A stretch of DNA of 64,000 nucleotides from Capitulum mitella (GCA_030062745.1 CP099839.1:44714796-44778795); one strand, 5' to 3'; shown: positions 22,788-34,882, counted from the first letter of the stretch. Made by a program: numbers and translations. The notes: generated from the letters alone by a model not told the origin.

Positions 22788-22793
22788 AATAAA
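22788..22793 (+). terminator. Candidate poly(A) signal AATAAA
   Basis: Hexamer about 32 nt past the stop of the candidate terminal exon at 22.56-22.76 kb, on the plus strand. On its own an AATAAA is common; the position is what makes it of interest. Confidence 0.3.
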
Positions 22794-25700
22794 GGGCTCA
22801 CAGTTGTACGCAGCAGCAAACATTCAATGCCTTTAGAGAAAATAAGACCTCACTTCCTACGTCAGCTAACCATACACGGGCCAAACGGCACCCAAGATCA
22901 GTAGAGCGCACTATGCATCTAATAATCTTGAATTAGGACCATATACAACGTATAGTCAGCTGCACTTAACATATCGCTGAGAGCGAGACGTCTTGCATTT
23001 CGCCATTCGCACCAAATCAGTGTTAATATTCTTTTTTTTAAAGGCAGAGATAAAGGAAGCAACTGGCATCTGTTAGGCTCCTGGGCTACGTTACTAAACT
23101 AAACTGAAACGTGCTGGAAGTGTTTGCGTTATATTGCCTTATATTGGAACGCTTATGAACAACCACTTCTAACTTCAGACAGTATGGAGGCAAAGCGACG
23201 GGCCGTCAACATGTCCGCCTCAAACATAAAACGCAGTAGCTAGAACATGGAATCTTTCCGAAGTCCAGATATGTCTCTTGACAATGCACTTTGCAGGTTC
23301 CCGGTCTGCAGAAAATGACCATTTCAAAAATAAGGTTTCATTAAACCTTTCAGTCAGAAGGGACTTGATCTCTTACAGAAGACAACACAATCACACTCGA
23401 GAGCGCGGAAAAGTGGTCTCTACCAAAAGCACTTTGTGCGCATCGCGAGATTAAAATCCTATCAACGCAACATGCCAACCAGAGAAGAGTTCAGACAAAA
23501 CCGAACTTCATGCAACCGAAACAGACGTTTGTCACCGCCACGCTCATCGCAGTGCCCGGTCCACTCGCTCTGCGTTGTCTGTACGTTAAGTGACACCTAG
23601 CTCCGAGGCCTGATCCCAGAGTCGCTCTGTTCGACTGCAGGGGAGGTGCGGTGCGAGTCACGGCGATGGCCGGCTGTCGACTGCCGCGCTGGCCGGCCGG
23701 CCGGCCGAGGGCAGGGCTGCCCGTGCAGCCCGCGGGTCCGGCTGTGGCTGGGCCCGCCGCCGGTCGGCTCCGATCGCTGACTGTGGCCCGCAGCGCCGGC
23801 CGGCCCGGCAGGAAGTGGCCAGCTCACGCCCAGGAGCGCGGGAAGAACGGAGGCGGTCCATTCCGGTACCAGTCGGACTGGATCAGGTCCGATGAGTTGT
23901 CTCCCTCGGCAGAGTCCGACTCGGCACTGGAAACGGCGGAGAGACCGTGTCTGGACGCCCGCGGAAACTCTGGGTGTTCTCTGATGGCACTGGTTGTTTG
24001 TGGCCTGGTCTGTTCTGAGCATGACTCAGACATTTTTTGACGTTTACGCGCCAATGACTGGGGTGGATGTCGCTTTACGCCCTCCCGGCGTATTTCTGAG
24101 ATATCTCCCAAACGAAGAAGAGCAGCGTCCTGAAACTTGCAGCATTTTAATGTATTGTACTGTAACACGTTCCAGCTCATCCATTACATCATGGCCATTA
24201 ACGAGCCTTAGTTATGAGTGGATGGCGCTCGTTGAATTTGAATGGATCACTTGCGTAAAACATACAGCACCCCCACCCATCCCCCCACACATACGTAGAC
24301 ACAACGCAAGTCAGGCAATGAAATATAGATATAAAAGTATAGGTGTGACTAAGTTTGGCTCAGGTACGTTTGACCTCTCGTTTAATACCGGTGAATGAAC
24401 TGTCTCGAACTCCTGGTGGCAGATCGTTAAAAGCAGTTGTAGTGCGACACAAGAAGCGCCGTTTCCCTGATTCAGGTTTGATACATGGGAGATATGTGTC
24501 TGAGTCACCTCTCGTTATGCGTTCGCGGCGTTCACCACGTGTGGTTATTTGTTTCGCAAAAATAGGGGTTCGCCGGTAACCATAACACGTTTTAACAGAT
24601 ACAACGCATGGCAGGTTCCCAGTTCTCGAGCTGGCAGTACCTTTTGTTACAATTGTGCACATGCCGACAAAAATTTGGAAACAAGGTCATTTCAGATGAC
24701 GTCTTATTGACGTCATAAAGGTGACCATATTTAGGGATTCGACGTTTAATGTTACTTCACCGCCGTATTGTCGATGCTTTTACATTGCATGGTGACTGCG
24801 GCTTGCATTACATATCAGCATAACGTGAGAGTTCAGCATGGAGCACCCCGACCTCATGCCGGTTCATCTTAGGTCAAAGACGTATTTTTCATTTTCCGGG
24901 CCCAGCGCGAATGCATCTAAGAAAAGAAGCCGAATAAACTAACGTACTGCCAAATAGGTTATCGAATTTCCTCGCAACGAACTGCCGGCAAAATTTACAC
25001 TGTAGTTTGAAGCAGTGTTACAGTATTTTTTCATTGTCCGACCTTTTGGTTACTTTACGCAGATTTCAACTTAGCGAGTTTACTGGTGGCGTGTGTCTGA
25101 CGTTCTGGATGACTGGTGTGGAGATATCGGCCTTTGCAATGCTGTGCAACACTGCGTGGAAATGCGCAACAAGAGACTGATTGGCTTGTAGGCTCATAGA
25201 GAGATGTCAGATGGAGGTCACAGCGTGCTCGTGGTACCCCAACTCTGAGACTACAAGATTTTGCATCGTTGCATGTGCATGATAACTCGGAATGTTCTGA
25301 AATTTCTTTTTTGCAAGTGCCTTTTATAAGAATCTGCGTGTCAAATGGGCCAGGAAGTATGTTTTGCGTGACACGTTACAACGGAGGCAAAGTTAACCCA
25401 GCCTATGACCCTGATTTTTTACGATCTCGAGTCAAATGGAACTTACGATATGGCATTAAGCTGCCATGAACATATGGCCACGCAAATTTTAGTCCCGATC
25501 TGCTTTTCATTGCGAATAGGTGACTGTAAAAACCATGGTCAGTTCTTCGTGTTCGACATGACTAATGACATCACCAGTGTCCCAAAGGTAAAAAATGTAT
25601 TTGTCACAGGACCTCGAGTTAGGCGCTATCGATTGGCTTTTGAATCAGCTGAATCGGAAGACTAGTTCCCGAGAAAGACGGAGGGGGCGCCCCCGCCCCC

Positions 25701-26114
25701 AGCCAAAGAAGATGGCGAAATGCCCCAGCCAATGCCGGGCTAATGTGTGCATGATTTACGGTATCCGTCACAAATGGGCAAACACCATTACCGCCTCCAT
25801 GCTAACGACCACCGTACCCCGCCTCCACCGACAAGGATAAGCAACTCATGCTGAATAGGAGTGTGGTCGACCGTGAAAAATGAATGCGGCGCATGGGGTC
25901 GAAAAGGTAAGATATTTATCAGTTTCCACGACATTGGCCTGCCGCAGGAATGCAAAATGAAATGGAACGTCTACGCACATGTCTTGCGTAACAAGACAAC
26001 GGTGCTCCATAACTGGCCTCGGCTGTGAGCGCTTGCAGACATGATCAATGGGTCGCCATCTGCAAGCGTTGATCTGACGTTAGCACAATGTCCTGCAGGT
26101 ATTCCCCATGCCCA
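22794..26114. other. Mostly non-coding; GC-rich island near 23.65-23.95 kb
   Basis: The island contains the 99-nt exon candidate. At 25.27-25.67 kb two overlapping plus-strand frames read protein-like but break into each other; if ever coding, this is a decayed fragment. A CRE-like TGACGTCA lies near 24.71 kb. Confidence 0.35.
23828..23926 (-). CDS. Candidate 99-nt exon, acidic and Pro/Phe-rich
   Basis: Strong polypyrimidine acceptor (ctctccgccgtttccag) and strong donor GTGAGC, phase 2 to 2. Encodes AESDSAEGDNSSDLIQSDWY and then RNGPPPFFPRSW. Composition is that of a cytoplasmic tail or linker. GC-rich third positions fit local exons, but its phase does not fit the other minus-strand candidates, so the parent gene is unknown. 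Confidence 0.28.
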
Positions 26115-26400
26115 TGGTTGATTAACCATCGCCGGGCTGGCCTCCGGATCGACCTTCGTCGGATCGCGACGGGGGCTCATGAAACCCGCCTCGAGACCTA
26201 AAAAGTCCACAAAAAATGGAAACACCATTGGAAACCCCTTGGCTAAATTAGCGGAAAACGTTCAGATTTTGTTCAGTTAAGGGTAATACTAAGGTTAACC
26301 CAACACCACTTGGGGGGTGTCAGATAGGTCGTCCCCTCGGTTTTTCGTGAATAAGTTCTGAATCGTAAAAGCGAGCCCAACCAAACTTTCAGTACCTATC
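26115..26400 (+). mobile_element. Family C repeat, copy 2 (partial)
   Basis: Second member of the pair with 13.4 kb; the shared core is about 60 bp, with weaker matches beyond (CTCGAGA, then an AACCCAA block). The AT-rich DNA to about 27.2 kb may be more of the same element. Confidence 0.4.
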
Positions 26401-27814
26401 AATTAATTCTATATATTTTGACATCAAAACCATTTCCATGCTAGGTCAGGTCTTGGAGATATGACGTCATAAGTAAACCCTTAGCTGCATGTTTTCGCCT
26501 CTGGACGGTGGCGCCAAGATACGTCGGTTTTTGGGGAATATTCGCGAATGTCATGCATGTATTACTTGGATTCACATAGAACACGGTCCCCGAAAGGATA
26601 TACGACCGTGACGCGTCAACATTAGAGGTCATGCTAGGTCACAGGCATGATGACAATGGGATTGATTTGCATTATTAAAGTGGTTGCTGCTAACCTTCCC
26701 CATCGTTCAAGCTAGACAAGCAATTCTATATGTGTCTCTCAGAAAGGTTGATCTAATGTAACGTGAGACTATGTCAGGTAACGTCATAAGTTGATGTCAA
26801 AACGGAATGAAACACAACATTGTCTGCTGAAGATAATTCAGTAGCAGCAGAGAGCAATTATTGTTCCTAGTCAGAAAGATAAAAATGACTATCTGTCCTG
26901 ATCTGGCTTGACCTCGACCCGAGCAGAAGCAGACAGAGGAGATTTAATTAACACGTGATGTCATTTCAGTTCTGCACTTACGCAGCTAAGAATCCCAGCC
27001 AGCAATTATTGCTCTTTGTCAAGAAGAGCACTACAACCTTATCTGACCTGACCTAAAATGACCTTGGCGAAATGAAAAGCAGGTAATTCAAAACTGATCA
27101 TCAGAAGGTTTCTGTCCTTTATGTCACGTGGATCAAAATAGCCGCAAATTGTTATCGGTCTTTGGCAAGTAAAGTAAGAGCAATATTTCACTTAACCTAC
27201 GTTGCCCTTAACTCGACATTTCCATTGCATTTTGGCATGCTTCTGATGTAGGGGATCGTAATCTTTCGATTGATATCCATTTGAAGGCTCTAAAATTAGC
27301 ACTGCCCATGATTTGACGCGCGAACCGCTTTCGGTTTTTCAGACGTCGTGTTATGCGTTTTGCGTGGCCTGTGCCGTCATCAGTCACGTGACCAGGGTTT
27401 TCGTAATATTTCCCCAACCGCAAGGCATATTCCCCAGGAATATGCTATCGATTGGCGGTGGACCATTTCAGATCTGATGATTACGCCCTGATGTTACGGG
27501 AGAGCAGCCCTTTCTGACATTCCCCGGGCGATCGAGGGTATAAAAACACGCTTAACGGTGCCAGGTTAAAAGAGGTCATTTTGGGTAAAATTATCCGGTT
27601 GGCATTTTTGGCAGAAACCTTTAATAACTGAGGTTTTCACGAGTCCCCAAAAAGGTTTAACAACCAAATAGGCCTGATTTGTCTGTGTGAAGCGAAAAAG
27701 AGCACTTCAGGACGAATCTGTCCATTTCAAGAAAAGCGGAGAATGAATGCAAAATATTATTTTTTAGGGTAGGAGTCTCGTTTTTTATGCATAAGTAAGT
27801 GTTCTGGTTTAAAT

Positions 27815-28905
27815 ACGCTGCAAATATGTTTGGCAAGCATATGAAGTCTGCAGCTATCATATTAAAGTCAAACAAGGCCAACCTCAGTCAAGGCACCGAC
27901 GCCTACACGTCGGGTGTTTCTGGAGTCTGTCGTATCAGCTGCGACATTACCACTTACACATTACCACTAAAGGACACAGTACAGCATACAGGTCTGCAAC
28001 ATCGGATCGTATGACTTGCCTTCTACATCATGAAACCCCTGTGCCAAAACATTTTCTACGTAAAGCACTCAGGTACCGGATGGCTGGCACAGCCTGAATG
28101 CAAAACTCTAAAATTTTGCGGAAATCAAGGTTTTTATTTTTGGCGACCACAAAACAGCAGGATAGTGAGAACTGTATAAAAGAAAGACATAGATGTAGTT
28201 CTTACCATGTGTGGCCATACAAATGGCTCCCGCATAGAAAACATGCATGATACTTCAAAAGGTTAAATCAGGGCAGCGTGGGTCTAATGGGATTGGATCA
28301 CCTTTGCCAAACAAGTTCTTATTATATATATAAGTGCTCCCGAAGAACGCATGACTACCAGTAAACATCCCAAGAATACAAACGAAAGCACTGTGCTCGG
28401 TTGCGGGTATGAGAATTCGGTATGGAACGTGACCTGACTCCAGGTCAGGGATCAATGGGCACAGTTACGTGTGCAAATGACGTGAGAAGCACCAGGAAGC
28501 ACCTACAAGCTTCAAAACTCCCAAATCAGTCACACAATCTCAATAGCAAACGTTAAAAAGGCCAAAAGTTCGGGTGACCTGAGGCAAATTACCTGAACAT
28601 TTCCGAAACATTCAAGAAAATAGAACTGTTCGATTTTTGAAGATCTGTCAGTATGAAGTGTCATGCTAATCGATACATTTCGCAAAATTTCGCATCTTTC
28701 TTTCATTTTTGGAGACATGGTCTTATTTGACCTATTGTAGGTCAAGACCTGACGTGGCCCTGAGTTAAAAAGCTGACACAAGATGCAAAAATGACGTATG
28801 AAAAGGTGTCCAAAGTTTCGTATCACTGTGCCTTTTCGTTTGTTCTCAAAAAACCGGAGGGAGGTTCTCGTGACCGTTCCTGCCCGGCGAAGGGTTAGTA
28901 CGTGG
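27815..28905 (+). mobile_element. Family D element, copy 2
   Basis: Partner of the 13.8-14.9 kb copy, same orientation, strongly diverged but collinear. Ends near CTCAAAAAACCGGAGGGAGG. A 163-codon minus-strand frame crosses it; copy 1 does not keep that frame, so I treat it as chance. Confidence 0.58.
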
Positions 28906-29075
28906 CCGCCTCCCTCGTTCAGGCGTGAACAGGCTAAAACTCTTCGGCGTGAGAGAGATAAGCTGTGGATCAGTCTTTTGCGCGTGTTGTGGCCGCTTTG
29001 AAAAGCTATCCACGATGACAATTTTGGCTTCCACCTGGGACCGTCCGAGTCCGTGCCCCGGGCTGCGCTGCTAAC

Positions 29076-29228
29076 CTGAGGTCATCGGGGACGCCGTCAG
29101 CTGGCTGGCAGCGCGGCCCGCCGGATGCTGGCAGGCACTGCAGACTGGCGCAGCAGGGAGGACCTCCCGGATCGACACGGAGCCGCCATGGAGGCGCACA
29201 GACCAAGCGCGTCCTCCTCCGGCACAGA
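29076..29228 (-). CDS. Candidate 153-nt exon in a GC-rich block, two open frames
   Basis: Acceptor gttcctcag and donor GTTAGC. One frame is phase 1 to 1 and would link the 34.1-kb exon to the 7.2-kb transmembrane exon. Another frame (phase 2 to 2) is rich in Cys with the spacing C-x7-C-x15-CC-x4-C-x8-C, recalling small disulfide-rich secreted domains. It overlaps the first of three degenerate 92-bp tandem repeats, so chance openness is possible. I cannot decide the frame. Confidence 0.25.
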
Positions 29229-29450
29229 CTGAGGAACAGGACAGTCTTCACAGTTCAGTCACGACCTGACACGGAACCGCCACAGAGGCACACAGACCCA
29301 GCGTTCCTCCTCCAGCACAGGCTCAGCACCAGACCTGTCATCACAGATAAGTCACGAGCTGACAGGGAGATGCCACGGGGGACAAAGATCCGTAGTGTTT
29401 TCCTCCTGCACAAGCTGCGTAGCAGACCGATGGTTACAGCCTAAGAAAAA
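29168..29450 (+). repeat. Three degenerate tandem repeats of about 92 bp
   Basis: Units begin near 29171, 29264 and 29355 with GA(T/C)C(G)ACACGGAGCCGCC-type sequence, continue with a CGCACAGACC block, then TCCTCCTCCGGCACAGACTG. Divergence between units is high. The first overlaps a candidate exon. Confidence 0.65.
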
Positions 29451-30463
29451 TTGCAGACCAAAAGTCAAAGCTTAAAAACAAATACAGAGCAATGAATGTG
29501 TGCGTAAAAGTACTAGAGAATGAAGTAAACACCGTCAGGCTTTTTCTTAGGTATTTCATGCATCGCCATAGAAATGAGTACAGATTAATTGGACCCAGGA
29601 CGTTTTGGCCACATTCCGATGTCTATACCGACAAGATCTCTCTAGGGGAGCACACAGGCCTTGCGGCATTTCAAAAGCAATGCCTAGGTAGGCCGCAGGG
29701 ACGGTCCACAGTCAAGGATGGAGCGGCAACAGGAGTGGAAAATTATATTCATCTGATTCCCAGTACTCGTTGACTGCGCATTTTGAGGCCCTTAAAAGCG
29801 GAGAATGCCTAACACGACTTTGGCGCCCGGTCCCCCATGCGCTTGCGACAAACATACGATGCAACAGAAGTGGAACAGATCCTGAAGACCTCAAGTGAAA
29901 TGCGAAACCTTAAACCATTACGCGAAAAAGTACGGCAGAACATGTGTAAAATTAAAGGTATGAAATCGGGTACCTTGATAGCACCAGCCCATCACATCAC
30001 AACTGCACAGAAGGGAGAATCATCGTAGAGTTCACTGACGGTCAGGTAGACGAGCACTTTCTATGGGCGCCTCACTATTCGACTTTATGTGGTATGAATA
30101 CCATGTCCATGTCTATGTCCATGTCAAACGTCCACCGTCAAAGGAAATGTTCTCACCCGCTTAAAGGTGCCGGCATATCGGTAGAACCATCGTGGACTCC
30201 ATTTGTAGAAGGGCTGGTCTTCGTTGAACTGCAAACGACGACAATGTCACTTACGGCCAACCCAGTCGACAGGCTGAAGCCTCCATTAGATAAGCACTGC
30301 TTATGCCGAACACATTCTCCATGCGTAGCGTGTAAGTCATTCTGTTTGGAGTGGCACAGAGCGTGAAAACGTGTCACTGAGGACTTTTAAATAAACAGGA
30401 AACATTATTTTGACCGTTCACAATAAAATTTGTTACGACAAAGCTGGATTCTAACAACGCTCA
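29451..30463. other. Gene-free stretch
   Basis: Short CCATGTCCATGTCTATGTCC repeat at 30100-30125 and otherwise unremarkable sequence. No gene supported. Confidence 0.4.
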
Positions 30464-30467
30464 TGAA

Positions 30468-31673
30468 CCCTATTCCCGGCAGAGGGGCGGAATTCGCCCC
30501 CCCTCGGGTTTTATGCTTGCCAATTCCAGGCTTTTTAACGCACCTTCACGAAACTTGGTGGCTTTTCCTAGCTATTCCTTCTACGTGCTGCGACAAGATT
30601 TCAAAATTCTATTTTGCTCAGGGGCGGAGTCAGGCAACGTTTTTGGGAGGCACCTCATACCATTTTTGGCCATGTTGAGGGTAAAAGGAAAATGTCTGCC
30701 AAAAACAGAGTTTTAAAGCTAGAACTTAAAAATTTATATGGATGTATAGTTAAATGGGTGGGTTAATGTGCAGATGTAATTTTATTTATCTGAAACCATT
30801 CTACAAGGTCAGGTCAAGGTCAAAAGTAAAAATTTGTTTTTTCGCTATAATTTCGGCGTCATTTTTTCAAATGCCAAACCCGGAATACATATGACGTAGA
30901 AGGGTGCCTTCTACTTGTGTATTAAGTTTCAGGTTGATATCAGGTCGGGTCACGGAGCTATGATCCTAAAATGTCAATGCGCGTACCCTAATTCGCAATA
31001 GTCATAAAATTAAATTTTTGAGATAGAGTAAATTCAAATGATTGAAAACGTTTACAGATAATATTAAATGCACACGAGATCATTCCAAGTGACCTCAAGG
31101 TCACTGGAGGTCATTTAAGGTCAAAGGTCACAAGTTGATCTGAGAAACGTGTGACCGTGACAGTTCCCCCTTTTTCATGTCCCTGGCACCGCCTATGCTA
31201 ACATTATACAAACATTGTAATGCGATTTGTACTTCTTTAGTATAACATGACTAGCAGAAGCCAAAAAAGGGTGTTTGCCTCTTTTGTTCATTCAGTTGTT
31301 AGAAAACTAATCCTCCTATTTTTGAAACCCTGTGAACGCCCATGAATTTTCTCAGAATTTCACATTTGCGGACCCATGGTAAAAGCCCTATTCATAATCT
31401 CTCGATTCATGCCAGTTTCATCAAAATCGGTCCATAAACAACGGAGTTATAAGAAGTCCAAAAGTACCCCCATTTTGACATTTTTGCCCCCTGTATCCAC
31501 AAATTTCAAAATTTTGGAAATTTCTTTCCATAAAAAATGTAGTTTACGTGACGGCAAATCGATTGCCGTTTGTTGCGATGAAATCGGACGAGTAGTTCTC
31601 GAGATCTCGGGGGGGGCCGAATCCGCCCCCCTGCCGGGAATGGACCATACCTTCTGGCCCTCCGGGAATAGGG
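30468..31673 (+). mobile_element. Family B miniature element, copy 2, with TGAA target duplication
   Basis: 1206 bp, collinear with copy 1 along its whole length with scattered substitutions and small indels. Ends are the same CCCTATTCCCGG/CCGGGAATAGGG. It is flanked by TGAA on both sides (30464-30467 and 31674-31677) instead of TTAA. No coding capacity. Confidence 0.82.
31118..31130 (+). promoter_or_regulatory. DR1 nuclear-receptor-type site in family B copy 2
   Basis: Same AGGTCAAAGGTCA at the homologous place in the second full copy, unchanged although the surroundings have diverged. Confidence 0.55.
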
Positions 31674-31677
31674 TGAA

Positions 31678-33040
31678 GACATGGATTAAATGGCATGTTG
31701 AAAGGCAAAGCTTATGAGAGTACATGGCATCAGAAAAAGATTATTCAAACCCAGCAAGTGCTTCACCTAGGATCAAGTCAAAAACATACGGAGTAGGACA
31801 CCGAAGAAGGAAGCTGGTCGACGAAAATGAAGCTGGTCACAAGCAATACAGCTGTGCCGAACCAAAGTAATGATATGGGAACTTTGACAAAGACATCCCT
31901 GTGCTAAGAAATGGGGTCTGTAATAGATAGTAAACCCCGCGAAACAGAGTTCTGCGACAAGAAATGATCGCGAGTTCTTAGACTGAGCGATTTAGATTTC
32001 AAATTGCATTCAGAGTTCTTACAGCAGCTTTCAGACAGGAAATTTTGCGGCTAAAGATGCGTTGCATGCCCCCAAATCTGCTGAAGTACATGTTCAGGAC
32101 TTCTCAGAATTTCATGCAGGCTTGCAGAAATTCAATGTCGTTGACAACGTACGAGGCTGCGCTTTTAAGGGAGAAGCCTTCAGGAAGCGTGGATTTTTCA
32201 CGCATGGTGGTCAGTTGGTGTCCCTATGAAGTTTTAAAGTCTTTGTTCGCTAAGCCCGTTACGGTGAGGTCTTTGCTGCATGACAGGTGGGTTTAAATGG
32301 GCCTAGGAATGAAAAATCAGCCGGTTAGAACAGTGTCAGTTCGGAAATGGTTTGGTCTATGCTGCCGAAAGGCAGATTTAAAAGTAAAGCACGGAAAACC
32401 ACAGGTGATCAATTTCCTTGTGCGGCGCAATGTTGTCGAATGCATGTGATGTGTGGTGTTTTGTGCTTCCGCACTGCAATGGCTTATGTACATGATCATG
32501 GGTTATTACGTTGGTCACAAATACATTTCGGTTTTCGGCATTAACCAAAAACACCGCGGCCGTACTAGGAACTCGATGTTTAGCCATCGAAGCAGGTTGT
32601 TAATTACGGTAATTGGATCTAAGCGATTTACCGAGTCCCTGTGGCCGCAATCATTCGCCGGCTGTTTGCGTGTAGGCCTTCCATCGTTCATGTGACTCCA
32701 TTACGGACCGATTAACCGGGTTCTGCCGATAACAGCCGGCGTTCACTGATGGCCGACGACTTACTGCTGCCAGTAACGGACACCGTGACAGCGCTCTTCC
32801 ACAACGTCAGGACACGCCTGATGTGGCACGTGAAACTGGGAGCGGTTTATTGTCATTGAACTCTTGGATACTTAACACAAACGTGTTTTGCACAGTGAGG
32901 TCTAATGGGCGGGAAAGAACGCGTTTTTGTTGGCCAATCGCGAAGTGAATCAAAAATAAAAATGAACCATCGCTAATGTTTTAACTGGTTTGTCCTTCAG
33001 CGTCACAGCTTATCACAAGAGGACATAGAGCTACCGCTTG
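31678..33040. other. Gene-free stretch
   Basis: Ordinary composition, many short frames, nothing with a domain, splice context or repeat structure. Confidence 0.4.
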
Positions 33041-33173
33041 CGGACCACGCTCTTTGGAAATTGCAAACAAAAGGACGTTTTTTTCGGGTGCCAATGCTAC
33101 ATCGGAGAACCGATGTAGTTCTGCCACCCGGAAAAACGTTCTTTTGTTTGCAGTTTCCAAAGAGCGTGGTCCG
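33041..33173. repeat. Near-perfect 133-bp hairpin
   Basis: Two arms of about 65 bp with a 4-nt loop near 33106: CGGACCACGCTCTTTGGAAA at the left and its exact reverse complement at the right. A few mismatches lie in the middle. It could be a tiny foldback transposon or a small-RNA precursor; the sequence cannot tell which. Confidence 0.8.
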
Positions 33174-33777
33174 TTCTCATTCCCCGCGGAGATCTGAGAG
33201 GTCGGAATCATGTATTTGGAAAAAAAGCGAAGTGCGTGCTGTTACGACTGTCACATTTGTCTTGCTTGCGCCGAATTGTTGATTGGAGACAGCACACTGG
33301 CAGTCGGAAATTCCTGCCGTAAAAGCAACAGAAGAGCATCAAATCAATGGTCGCGCTGTTGGCTAAAGTCAAAAGTTTGTGGCAAAAAGTCGTTGAAAAA
33401 TTGTAAGCATGTGAAAAGAATCATGACTGAGCCAGGCCGACCGTCCATTTTTTGTTTTTATCATTTGTTATGAAGCGAACTTTACTGGTCCCACGGTCTC
33501 GCTCATCTTTATGCACCATTATAAAAGTCACATGTATTCTGAAGTCAGTAGCGTGTCGTGACTGTGAGCTGCAACGAAACGTTTTTTTTGTTCCAGTTTT
33601 TTTATCCACACTATTCTAAAAATCATAACCATCTGATTTTCACCTGCGAGTAGTCTCGTACGTCTCGGCGGCAGGCGATGACGCCTCGAAAAACATGCAT
33701 CTCATCGGCGACCGTCTGCCGTTCCAAATGGTACCTCTCCCATTTGGATCGTGCCTCGAGGTCTCCCTCTGCCGAGC

Positions 33778-34003
33778 GTCAGCCGTCAGTCCTGTGTGAC
33801 CTCCCAGTCCTGACCGCCAGCCGTCATTGCTGTGTGACCTCCCAGTCCTGACCGCCAGCCGTCATTGCTGTGTGACCTCCCAGTCGTGACCGTCAGCCGT
33901 CAGTCCTGTGTGACCTCCCAGTCCTGACCGCCAGCCGTCAGTCCTGTGTGACCTCCCAGTCCTGACCGCCAGCCGTCAGTCCTGTGTGACCTCCCAGTCC
34001 TGT
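33778..34003 (+). repeat. 38-bp minisatellite, about six copies
   Basis: Unit contains TGTGACCTCCCAGTCCTGAC and CGCCAGCCGTCA; the TGTGACCTCCCAGT core recurs every 38 bp with few substitutions. The array lies next to the candidate exon at 34.09 kb. Confidence 0.93.
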
Positions 34004-34085
34004 GAGACTCCTTTCCTCCGTAACATTCGGGGCTTTTGCCATGGCGCCGCTGGCCGTGCAGCAGGCAGCGTGAGGACGTACTGAC

Positions 34086-34164
34086 CCGGCGCGGTCGCCA
34101 GCGCGGCCGGCACGGAAATTGGCGTCCGCCGGCGGTAAAAGCCGGCCCAGTACGGACCCGATGC
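34086..34164 (-). CDS. Candidate second exon following the 34.8-kb signal exon
   Basis: Acceptor ggctaaccag and donor GTCAGT bound 79 nt, phase 0 to 1, open in the frame demanded by the upstream exon: ASGPYWAGFYRRRTPISVP and then an Ala/Pro stretch. The aromatic-plus-RRR style resembles the end of the exon at 34.8 kb. The donor has C at +3, as four BRE1 donors do. The intron between would be about 560 nt and contains the (TA)n tract. Confidence 0.3.
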
Positions 34165-34429
34165 CTGGTTAGCCGGCCGATTTGTCATCGTGCGATTGAT
34201 ACTACCGTCTGTGGCCTCATTACGGGACCAAAAAAAAAAAAAACAGGTTATGGCGCGGTTGGCCAGGACCGGCTGGGAGACATTAATGTACTTTTGTCCG
34301 GTGATACTTATAGGCTTCTGATATCGTCTCCAAAGGAAAAAGGAAGGCGTTTTGCGCAACGTCCATATGCTTCAATGAGCTCGATAAAGCCACTAACAGC
34401 CGATGTGGAGGAAAATAGAGGCTCCCTAT

Positions 34430-34430
<1 letters not shown>

Positions 34431-34508
<78 letters not shown>
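34431..34508. repeat. (ACAT)n and (TA)n microsatellite
   Basis: A short ACAT tract runs into about 55 bp of TA. Generates Tyr-Ile open frames on both strands that are not genes. Confidence 0.98.
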
Positions 34509-34511
<3 letters not shown>

Positions 34512-34723
34512 TATATATAGTCCCAAAACCCAAGACTGTTCTTTCCTTGGATATTCAGCTTTCTGCGGGTCATTTGCGCAACGCCCTTGCTGACTGAAAC
34601 AGTGATCTGTAGTAAGTTGCATTTTTAACTAGCAAAGTTCGCTCATGAAGTTATCTTACGAAATTAGCATGATGACGTCTTCACACCGTGTGAGTCGTTG
34701 TGAACGAGTACACCTCAGCTCAC

Positions 34724-34882
34724 CCTTTTATACATGCTTCGTCGATAGTAGCTGTTGAAGAAGTTAGGACTCCATTTGAAGATGGGCCTGTCGTCGTTGT
34801 AGGCGTTGACGCAGACGGTGAGGACGGCCAGCGTCAGCAGCAGCAGGCAGCCGGCGTCAGACAGCATGGGTCGGGTCATCAT
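34724..34882 (-). CDS. Candidate signal-peptide exon of a secreted or membrane protein
   Basis: 53 codons starting with two adjacent ATGs just after a possible acceptor (gtgttccag). Residues 11-27 are a classic signal peptide core (LLLLTLAVLTVCVNA), predicted to be cut before YNDDRPIFKW. The rest is aromatic-rich with dibasic sites, NFFNSYYRR and SMYKR. Donor GTGAGC leaves phase 0. Dibasic spacing suggests a neuropeptide-like precursor or simply a basic linker; no known peptide was recognised. Confidence 0.45.

Noticed and set aside
25405-25665. Frame beginning LIFYDLESNG, recalling the first motif of DnaQ-type exonucleases
   Set aside because: Only one motif-like match; later motifs are absent and an overlapping frame is equally open. 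Too weak to call.
28530-29021. 163-codon minus-strand frame
   Set aside because: Lies in a mobile element whose other copy does not keep the frame; no domain seen.
34283-34622. Open frames rich in Tyr-Ile on both strands
   Set aside because: Produced by the (TA)n tract.
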